DNA of 64,000 nucleotides from assembly GCF_019393635.1 (NCBI RefSeq), contig NC_057862.1:94363159-94427158 (forward strand), in the 5' to 3' direction. Positions 23,001-34,100 of the stretch are shown one piece after another. The notes below the pieces were generated by a model. It was given only the letters and a program-made list of their open reading frames with translations, was not told the origin of the DNA and searched no databases. The stretch's first letter is position 1. Each line of letters starts with the position of its first letter. Both the position numbers and the translations under genes were made by a program. The DNA comes from Dromiciops gliroides (Eukaryota; Chordata; Mammalia; Microbiotheria; Microbiotheriidae).

Positions 23001-26000
23001 TAGTAGAGGTTTAATCAAGACCTGATTGATTGACTGATTGATTGGAAGGCTAGTGGTACCCTTGAGACAAATAGAGAAGTAAGGAAGGAGGGTGGTTTTA
23101 GAAGAAAAGAGAATGAGTTATGTTTTGGCCATGTTGAGTTTGTAATGCCTATGGAATATCCAATTTGAAATAATCAATAGAAAAAAAGAGATATAATCAA
23201 TAGGAAGATGGAGATATAGGACTGGCACTCAAGAGAGAGATGAGGACTGGATAGAGAGATTTGGGAGTCAGCTATCTAGAGCAGGGCTTCTTAAACTTTT
23301 TCCTCTCTTAACCCCTTCTCATTCAAGAAATTTGTATGTGATGCCAGGCATATAGGTACTATCTATCTATCTATCTATCTATCTATATTTATTTATTTAT
23401 TTATTTATAAAACCTTTCACTGTTGCCAAATTTTTTGCAAACCCCACAGTTACATGACCTTATTTAGGATCACGACCCCCAATTTAAGAAGCTTTGACTT
23501 ATAGAAGATAGTTGAATGCATGGAACCTGATAAATGATTATAAAGAAAGTTTTAATGGAGATACATAGATGAAGAGCAAACTAGTTTGTACAGTGGATAC
23601 AGTGCCAGTCTAGGAGTCAGGAAGACCTGAGTTTGAATCTGATCTCAGACACTTATTAGCTGTATGACCCTGGGCAAGTCACTTAACCCTGTTTACCTCA
23701 GTTTCCTCATCTGTAAAATGAGCTGGAAAAGGAATTGGAAAACCACTCCAGTGATCTTTGCCAAGAAAACCTCAAACAAAGTCACAAAGAGTCAGATATA
23801 ACTGAAATGACTGAACAACATACAGAAGACATTAAATTCAGTAAATGGCTCGCAGTAAGCAGTGTAGCAAGTAAGTGGAACTGGGACTAGACCTACATCT
23901 TATCTCTCCTAAGCTAGTGTTCTTCCCATGACACATTGCTGTATCAATAAAACTTGGTTTATAGCTCCAATGTGGTCCTAAAGCAAATTGTTTCTGTGAT
24001 TTATTAGTTGTGTGATGCTGGGTTTGTAATTCTCAAATCCTATAATTACATACGGTTCCAGTGATCTAAGATTCCAATGGATACATGTTTTCATTGTTGT
24101 GGGTACTCCCTCAAATGATAAGGATCACGACCATTCCATGGTTGCTGGGACCAGAGTCAATGATATTTGACAAACACAAATGGATGGGACCATTCAAGGC
24201 AAAGTTTTATACCACATCATTAAAATCCTTGGTCACAAAAATGGTGATTATTATGAACAAATATGAGTTCATTAGAGGCAGCAGAGTTTAGTGGAAAGAG
24301 TGCTGTGCTTAAAGTCAGGAGGAATCTAGATTTGAAACAACCCACTCCATTCTGAAACTATCTATATGATCTTGAACAGGTCATTTGAAGACTCTGAGAC
24401 TCAATTTTGCTATCTGTTATCTAAAATGACAGCATGAGTTTAGGATGATTTATGTGGTCCTTCCTCACTCTAAAGCCCAATATAGCACTGGCAATGAGGA
24501 GTGGTGAGCAGGGTTACTCAAATTCTCCTATTTTAAATGCCACTCACCCTATGACTAGCTCATTTCCTAGATGGGTATTGTTTATAAAAAAGCTCCTCTA
24601 CTGTGGAAAGTTGTGTCAAAGGGTCTGTAATTCTCTCTGTCTGTCTTCTTTTCTGATTGTCTATCTTTCTTTACCCTTGAACCCCCAACTGGAGACAGAG
24701 TTTCTGGAAAAACAGATCTCTTCTCTGAGGATGTCCTCCCTCATTAGTTTTATTTTTCATTTAATGGTTTCTTACTCTCAATTTTATTAATCTCACCTTT
24801 AATTTTTAAGATTTCCAGTTTAATGTTTGATTGGGGAGTTTTAATTGATTATTTTTCTAGTTTTTTTAATTACATACCCAATTCATTTGTCTGCTTTTTC
24901 TGTGTTTTATTGATATAAACATTTAGAGATATATATTTTCATCTGATTATTGCTTTTGTATCCCATAGGTTTTGATACATTGTCTTATTGTCATTATCCT
25001 TAATGAAGTTATTGTTTCTATGATTTGTTCTTTAACCTACTCATTCTTTAAGATCAGGTTGTTTAATCTCCAATTCATTTTTAATCTTTGTTTCCTTCAT
25101 CTCTTATTAAATATAATTTTTATTGCATTATGTACTATGTTATGGAAATGCCTGTTTTATTCCACAAATTAAAAATATTTTTTAATGGTGGAAAGAGCCG
25201 TGGGCTCTTTCAGAGTCAAATTCTAGCCCCTGGCCTGTTATCATCTGTCTGTGTGACCTTGGCTTCTCTCTGGGTCTCAGTTTCTTCTGTAAAAATAGGA
25301 TCTCTAAATCTCTTTCCCATACTAAGAGATTTCCATTACATTCTGTGGCCCTTTTGCCCCTTTTCCTAAAGGGCAGGAATATACTGGAATGTCTGGAACT
25401 GGCTTACAGGACTTGATTGTTAAATTTTTGGAAATTGACAAATGCTTCAAATAAGGACTTGATTTATTGTTTTGTTGATTTCTAGACTCAAGCAAGATGG
25501 AGGAAATGTTAATAACATAGATTAAAATTAAAAGTGTGTTGTATGTGCATTTGATTGCACACAACTGTGCAATCTGGCAGTACCTCGATTTTTCTGCCTG
25601 TAAGCAATCCTATTAAGCCGACCTAGAGATAAAGGGCAAGTTCTAGTCCATGTCTTCCCCAGGAGTGTGACTGTCCACTTACAGAGTGGCAGGTGGACAG
25701 AGTGCTAGGCCTGGAGTCCAGAAGACCTAAATTCAAATCCAGTCTCAGATGCTTACTACCTGTGTGACCTTAGGGAAATCATTTAACCTCTGTCTGCTTC
25801 CCTCAGTTTCCTTACCTATAAAATAGGGTTAATAATAGCACCATCCTTTCAGGATTGTTGTAACTCTTAAATGAGATAATACTTGTAAAGCACAGCATAA
25901 TACCTAACACATGATAGGTATTATATAAATGTTAGCTATCCTTATTATTTATTTGGTTTTCTTGACTATGAGGCCAAACATCCTTTTAATCTCTGCTTAG

Positions 26001-28129
26001 TGACTTTTTAGAAGTTCAACCATCCCAAGTACTATTATCCCTGTCCACAGTTAGTGGTACTCTTCACAGCTGTTGAGCCTTTCACCAGAGACTCTGCTAG
26101 GTGAATAGGTAAGCAGGGAAATTAGCCCATCAGAAGAAATGGCTTTTGTGAGTACTGTCCATTCAAAACAATTTAAGGCCCTTGAAAAGAAAACATCTGC
26201 TGTCACCCTGTGTACACTAGTATAGGGTAGATAGTTGGTCTCTGACCAATTGATTTCCCCCTCACTCTCTTTGATACAGTTGATATAATTGCAAAAATAA
26301 AGCAGATACCAAAGATAATGAATCATTGGTATGTTAAAAGCTATAGCAACACACATTAACCCTTTATGAAGTGTGAAAAAAAGTTGATCTTTGCTAGAAT
26401 TAGAAGGGTGTCTGAAATCAGTGTTCCATCATACCTTTAAGAATTATAAAGTTGTTTTCCTCGGTTGGATTGGAAAGAACAAGGAATGGCAGGAAGATGA
26501 TTAGCACATCCATGGTGAGTCTCAAAAGGCTGTGTTCACCAACTGGGAGGATGTGCCAAAAAAAGAGCAGTTTTGTGATAGAATATGGCCCCAGGGTCCA
26601 TATCAGTGGTTAGAAGTCTGGAGGGGAAGAGAAGGTGGTTTTCTGTTTTCCACCTACTCCATGATGCTTTGAAGGAAAGTTACCCAACCATTAAAAGAAA
26701 AAATACATTTGGGGGCAGACATACTCTCTGGGAAGATATAGACATAGTGAAGTAGACTCAAAGGGGGTAGCAACTTCTAGGACTGTGACCCTTGTCAGCA
26801 GAAAAGAGAATGATGGATTAAAGGGAGAATTGGCCCTGGCAATCAAGAGTCAAATGGAGAGAAGCAGACACTGGAATCCCAGTTAAGTAATCTGCCCAGC
26901 AGACACACTCTATGGGGTAGGGGGAAGCTACATGAAGACTCCACACAAGGAAAGAAAGGACATTGGAACTCGGCAGGACCAGACACATGAGTTGTTCCGG
27001 CCACATGAGTTCCTCATTTTTGTGACTCATTACCACTGTTATCTAAGTTTGTAACCACTCTTCCTATGGATATGGCATTTGTATACTGAAGATTTATAGC
27101 AGGCATGTTTTATAGCTATTGTTTTTACTATGCACAAATGACTCTGCTATGAGCTAATTGTTCCTACTGATTGAATATTAAGGGGGAGCACACTAATGGG
27201 GGTTCATATACCATGGCTTAAGGAGGTTATATATCTACCAGATACCTCTAGAACATGAGAGTAGCAGCATATATCTAGGCACTCAAATCACAAGTGATTT
27301 TGCAATTGAGAGAGTATGTGAGGGGGGTCCTAGACTAGTGCCAGACTGTCAATCAAAAACCTGGGTTCCAGTTCTCCCCTTAATTATCTAGATAATTTTC
27401 AAAGAGTGATTGGAGAGGGTTGGTCTAGATGACATCTAAGAGCTCTTCCAATTCTGGGATTCTGTGGTTCCCTAATTTTATATTTACCAGACAGGGAAGA
27501 GGGAAACAGACTCGTATTGTCCTAACGTTAAATTGGACAACATTTCAGTGGCTGGGAGCTTAGGAGAAAGCTGTAAGTTTTATACTTTCACAAGGGAGGA
27601 TGAAAGTGACTGCCTTATAGTTCCACCCTTCCAGACAGGCAGAGTAGATCACGCACCGATGCCAACGTAATTTGAGGTGGTAACACATAGGGCCCTTATC
27701 CCCAAAACATCAATACCCTGATTGTCATCCACAATTATTACTTTGGAGCTTAAAAAACCTTTCCATCTTTGAGAGTCCCCCTTTAAAATACAACCCCACC
27801 CCTCTTAGGAGGCTGCCTGACTTAAAGCAGTTGGAAGAGCTGACAGTGGGATTCAGGCAAATGTCCTCTGGGGGAAGCAGAGGACACTATTAGTGGGAAG
27901 ATGGTGCTGATCTGAAAATCAAAAATCAATGGATGCTGAAGACAAGCTTTGTCAACTTTAGCATTTTGTTCATGTCTCTGGAAACTATCTGATGGCTCCC
28001 AGCACTGCAGGAATTTTCCTGGGATTTCTAAAGGCCAGGCTGAACATGAATGTCTTTTCCCAAGTTGAAGGCAAGATTGGACAGTACTCTAACAGGACAT
28101 TCCCAGTTACGGTGAAATTTTGTGTGTAT

Positions 28130-28189
<60 letters not shown>

Positions 28190-31100
28190 GAGAGAGAGAG
28201 AGAACTAACATCTAATTTTGGAATCTTGAGTTTTTAAAGTTTATCTTTAGGGCCCTCAGACATTCAATACTGTTTCTTTATTTCCTTGATAGGGCCATCT
28301 CTTTTTTTTTCCATCCCAGAAAACCATTCTTAAGAGAGTGTCTGAAACACCTTCACATCAGAGTGCAAATGGTTAACAATGGTTAAAAAGAGGGAACCTT
28401 TATTTTTAACAAGGATCATATTTTTTTTTAGCTAAAGGAATTCTGCTCTAATAGTTAAATTTCAAGCCTCCTGGTGGAATGTATGGATTTGTGTCCTCAG
28501 AGTCAGTTAGGCTTGGTTTCAAATCCTGTCTCTGACATACACTGGCTGAATGACTCCACGCAAACCACTTCACCTCTAAGAAACTTTCTACAATTATACT
28601 TGCTGACCTGCACTTGTAGAGAGATTTTCCTCACTGGGAATTCACCATATTAATGACATCCCATATCTGGACCACAAAACAAGAACAAAAACTTATCTAA
28701 GTATATGTTGTTTTATCCATTAAAAACATAAGCTTTTGGAAGGTAAACTCAGTTTCCCTTCATCTTTGCATTCCCACGCCTAGGATATTGTAGGGGCTAC
28801 TTTGTCCATCAATGTCTCTTCCAAGGAAAGCTCTTAGTTTTCTGTTTTCTCCCTTTTTCCTTTTCAAAAGTGAGAGCTGAGCCTGGAAGCTACCACCCAG
28901 AGCCTTTAAGTCTTACCCACAGTGGTAAATACAGTACAGCAGAAAAATAAGGATCCCAGAAATGACCAGTCTTTGGGGCTGAGAAGCCATTCGGGCTCCA
29001 GTTCATTCTGTATAACGGTTTTGGTCATCTCCACGAAACGCATCTTTCTTTCACTCTCTGTTCCTATAAAGGAAACAGGACAGGTCATGACCTGCATTAG
29101 TCAAAGAGACAGAACTTTTTTTCCCAGGAATTTTTTCCTCATCCCTGGACAGTTAAATGAGTGTTTCCTAGATAGTGGACTGGCAAATGTACTGTAATAG
29201 CTATTAATACCACCAGAACGGAGGCTTGCTGCCTCAGTTTGAGGAAGTATGTTCTGCTTGGTTGAGATTTAAACCTTACTGATCACACAATGACTATATT
29301 CTGCAGTTCCCTGAGGCTCTGGAAATACAGTAACACAGTTTATATTCTTCCTGCCTCTTGGATCACCCCAGGGATTAATGTCAAGAGCAATGGCCAGAAT
29401 CAGGAAGCCCTGTCCTGCCGCCTTATTGCCATGTGACCTTAGGAAAGCCAATTTCTCTGAACCAAAGTTTCTTTATCCATCAATAGGGTTGTTAGGATAA
29501 AAAAAAATCTTTGAAAAGTAAAAGGAGGGAGGATATCATTCACATATATGCATATATATTTGTACACATATATATGCATATTTGTTATTTCTATAAGTTT
29601 CATAATTTCCACAAATGAGGGAGAGGGAAAGCATTTATTAATCCTCTACTATATGCCAAATACTGTACTAAGTGCTTTTATAAGTATTATCTCATTTGGT
29701 CCTCACTGTATCCCTGTTGAGGCAGGTTCTATTATTATCCCTATTAAGGTAGAGTGACTTTCCCAGGGTCACACAGATAGTAAGTGTCATTGTCTTGATC
29801 TTGGGTCTTCTTAAGCACCCTATCCATTGCACCACCTACTTGCCTCTATGACTGAAGGAAGGAAGGAAGGAAGGGAGGGAGGGAGAGGAAGGAAGGAAGG
29901 AAGGAAAGAAGGAAGGAAGGAAGGAAGGAAGGAAGGAAGGAAGGAAGGAAGGAAGGAAGGAAGGAAGGAAGGAAGGAAGGAAGGAAGGAAGGAAGGAAGG
30001 AAGGAAGGAAGGAAGAAAAAACACATTTATTAAACTCCTATTAGAAACAAAACCTATGGAAACAACAACAAAAAAAAGTGAAGACAGTATCTACTCTCAA
30101 GGAGCTCACACTCTAACTGTGGGAGACAACATATGAAAGTGGAGCTGCAGGGATGGTGGAAAGGCCCAGGTGCCATCAGTTGAATGTTCTTTCCTGGGAT
30201 CTGGTGGGCAAAGATTCAGGTCATATGGCAAGGGCCAGAGGACCTTGGGATAAAAGCAATGGGATAAATGGCAAGGCAAAGGCCTAAAGCCTTCTGCATC
30301 TCATCAGAAGGAAGAGAGTTTGTGACTTCCACCTCATTCAAGCAGCTAGAATAAGGTTGAAGGTAGAGGCTATGCTTGGAATCAGGATGCAAAAAATGAT
30401 CATTTCTTTTTTTTTCCTTTATCATAAAAGTATTTTATTATTTTCTAGTTACATGTAGAAATAGTTTTCAACATTTGTTTTTATAAGATTTCTAATTTCA
30501 AATTTTTCCCCCACTCTCTCCTCCCTCCCCCTCCCCCAAGACAACAAGCAATCTGATATTGGTTATATATGTACAATCACGTTAAACGTATTTCTGCATT
30601 AGTCATGCTGTGAAAGAAGAATCAGAGCATAAGGGAAAAACCTCAAAAAAGAAAAACAAAAAAGTAGAAATAGCATGGATCAATCTGCATCTAGATTACA
30701 CAGTTCTTTTTTTCTGGATTTAGGGAACATTTTCCATCATGAGTCCTTTGGAACTATCTTGGACCATTGTATTGCTGAGAACAGTTAAGTCTGTCACAGC
30801 TGATCAACACACAATATTGTTGATACTGTGTACAATATTCTCCTGGTTCTGCTCATCTCATTCAGTATCAGTTCATGTAAGTCCTTCCAGGTTTCTCTGA
30901 AATCTGCCTGCTCATCATTTCTTACAACACAATAGTATTCCATTACATTCATATGCCACAACTTGTTTAACCATTCCCCAATAGATGGGAATCCCCTCAA
31001 TTTCCAATTCCTTGCCACCACAAAAAGAGCAGCTATAAATATTTTTGTATATGTGCGTCCTTTTCCCTTTTTTATGACCTCTTTGGGAAAAAGACCTAAT

Positions 31101-34100
31101 AGTGGTATTGCTGGGTCAAAGGGTATGCACAGTGTTATAGCCCTTTGGGCATAGTTCCAAATTGCTCTCCAGAAGGGTTGGATCAGTTCACAGCTCCACC
31201 AACAATGCATTAGTGTTCCAATTTTTCCACAGCTTCTTTAACATTTATTATTTTCCTTTTTTGTCATATTAGCCAATCTGATAGGTGTGAGGTGGTACCT
31301 CAAAGTTATTTTAATTTACATTTCTCTAATCAATAATGATTTAGAGCATTTTTTCATATGGCAATAGATAACTTTGATTTCTTCATCAGAAAACTTCCTG
31401 TTCATATCCTTTGACCAAAAACATGATAATTTCTAAGGAGTGGATATAACTAACAGAGGCAGGCAATGTGCTATACTGATTTAAAAGGGGGGGGGGGAAC
31501 TTTAGAGTGGGGAATGCCCTGAGTTTGAGCCCTGCTTTGGATGTACACTGGCTTTGTGATCCTAAGCAAATTATTTAACTTCATAGTGCCTTCAAGCACT
31601 TCGTAGCCTACAACCTGCTGAAGAGTTACAAATATGCATTAGGAAATAGGGGTTTATTAATCAGGATCTCCAAAAAATAAAAGTTTGGACAAAATAGAAG
31701 GACTGGTTGAATTCAGTAATTGTGTTTCTGCTTTTTTTGGGGAGGGGGGCAAAGCCGGAATTTCAGTAATAAAAATTTTTTCTTTTCTTTTTCAGAATTC
31801 ACCAGGCAGTTAGGCACTAACCAAGTTTGAGCCTTTTAAGGAACGCTTCTTGGTTTCTCAGCCTGTTCATCTGGCCAATTGTTCTAATCTTGTCTGAGTG
31901 GGTTGGAACACTTCCAGATGTTAGCCACCTGACCTCACTCTATGCCCCATTTTTGTTCTTCTGAACCCTTGGTTCAGGTAAAATATTCCATGGACATATA
32001 GCAGGTATAGTTTCAGGATAAAGCTGGATCCCCCTGAAGGCCATTATTATCTGTGGGCATAGTATCTCTGAAATATCAGAGTATTTAGATGCTGAGGCTT
32101 TGGTAGGTTGTCATAGCTAACAACTCTGGTGCCCATGGGCAATACATTTGGGGGTACTTGAAGAGATCTGGCCTGTTAGGGTTCAGGCTTACTAAGGGAA
32201 AGACTTCTGGTCCTCCAGAAATTCCATCTTAAATTCCCCTAGCTATGGACAGGAGCCCATGACTGCCCAACCCTTGAGATGAGGCAGAGTATAGGTGGAG
32301 GAGACAGCAAGCAGAGATAATGACAGCGGGGGGAAAAATCAGATATTTTCCAACTACACCCTTGGCTGGGGCCAAGAAGAAAGGGAGTTGAGTGAAGGAC
32401 TCAAGATATGGCATCCGAACTTCCTCCCCAGCTTTCTCACAAGGCACCTTTTCCAACTCCCATCTGAAAGGGGAAGGTCACAACTTGGATCATGTGGCCC
32501 GAGGCTAGTCAGTTCTGTTCTTAGAGAAAAGGAGATAAGCTGAATGCACAAGGAGAAACCTTCAGTCCAACATTACTTTAAAGATTGGTAAGGGACAACA
32601 GCTGATATCTGTAGAGCAGTGAGGTGCTTTTTAACTCTTCCAAGGACTTTCACATGCACTGGAGACACATGGAAAAGAAAGAGTCCTAAGAAACCCTCCA
32701 GTTCAACTTCTTCATTTGAGAGATGAGGTTAACCAGCCTCAGGGAGTGTTTTACTTTGAGCTACAGAATGCTAATTAGAAGTAGGAGTAATAAAATGAGA
32801 AACAAAACAAACATACCAGTCCTGGATCTGGAGTCAGAGGCTTTGGCTGTAATCCCAAATCTGTTACTTACTACCTGAATGACTATGAGCAAGTCCATTT
32901 AACCTCAAGCTGGTCTCAGTTTCCTCATTTGTAAAATGGAGTCAGGGTAGAGGGGTAGGATGGGTAGGGAAGAGTCCTCTACGATCCCTACCAGTTTGAG
33001 AACTATAGTCTTGGCCATCATGGCAGATATGGGATCAGGACCTGTTTGTTCTACTATACAATGCTATCTTTCCTGAGCCCAAAGTATTTAAAGGGAACTA
33101 TCACCAAGAAAACAAAAACCACCTCACCCAAACCAAAAATCCTATCAAAGTGGCTTGTTTAAGGCCATTAGTATGTCAGTAGTAGAACTAGGACTCATTT
33201 CACCATGACATCCTTCCTTGAATTCATCAAAGAGGAAGGGATTGAATACTTTTAACAGAAAAGGCATTTCTTTTTGAACCGTTTCTTGCATCAAAGCCCA
33301 GCATTCTGACAAGAGCAGAGACCAGAGAGGCTTTGTCTCTATGTGATCTGTGGACCTGTGATGTCATATCTTTTTTTTTTTTTGTAAGGCAATTAGGTTT
33401 AAGTGACTTGCCCAGGGTCACACAGCTAGTAATTGTTAAGTGTCTGAGGTCGGATTTGAACTCAAGTCCTCCTCAATCCAGGGCCAGTTCTCTATCCACT
33501 GCACCACCTAGCTGCCCCATGTGATGCCATATCTTGAGTCCTTTATCCAACCCCCTTTCTTCTTAGTATAATCACTCCTCCCTTGCTTGGCCCCAGCCAA
33601 GGGTGTAGTTGGAAAAGATTGATTTTCCCTACTGTCATTATCTCTGCTTGCTGTCTCCTCCTCCCTCCACCCATACTCTGCCTCATCTCAAGGGTTGGAC
33701 AAGGGGCAGCTAGGTGGCACAGTGGATAGAGCACCAGACATTTAACACTTACTAGCTGTGTGACCCTGGGCAAGTCACTTAACCCCAATTGCCTCACCAA
33801 AAAAAAAAAAGGAAAAAAGGGTTGGACAGTCATGGGTTCCTGTCCAGAGCTAGAGGGGCTCAAGGTGGACTTTCTGAAGGACCAGAAATCTTTCCCTTAG
33901 TAAGCCTGCACATTAACAGCCCAGATCTCTTCAAGTACCCCCAAATGGATTGCCCACGAGCACCAAAGTTGTTACCTATAACCAACCACCTACCAAAGCC
34001 TCAACATCTAAATCTCTGATATTTCATGATGTCAGCTGCATCGAGTTGCTCTCTCCAGGGAGCTGGCCAGGCATTCAGAACATCCTCTTCTCCTGGGAGC

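Larger units (their letters stand above)
17062..28916 (-). other. KCNK18: KCNK18 intron 2 (11,855 bp)
   Basis: Phase-1 intron between the two halves of the first selectivity filter. Contents are listed separately: SINE, MIRs, MITE, polypyrimidine tract, L2, hAT-like MITE, RTE-SINE, L1 fragment and TG repeat. About 17070-17580, 18000-18390, 20430-21060, 23830-24270, 25325-25680, 25950-28115 and 28205-28480 are apparently single-copy DNA in which I see no exon or recognisable element. Confidence 0.85.

Noticed and set aside
30794..31210. 138-codon protein with IPFDPAIPLLGLFPKE
   Set aside because: C terminus of L1 ORF2 in a truncated element, not a host gene.
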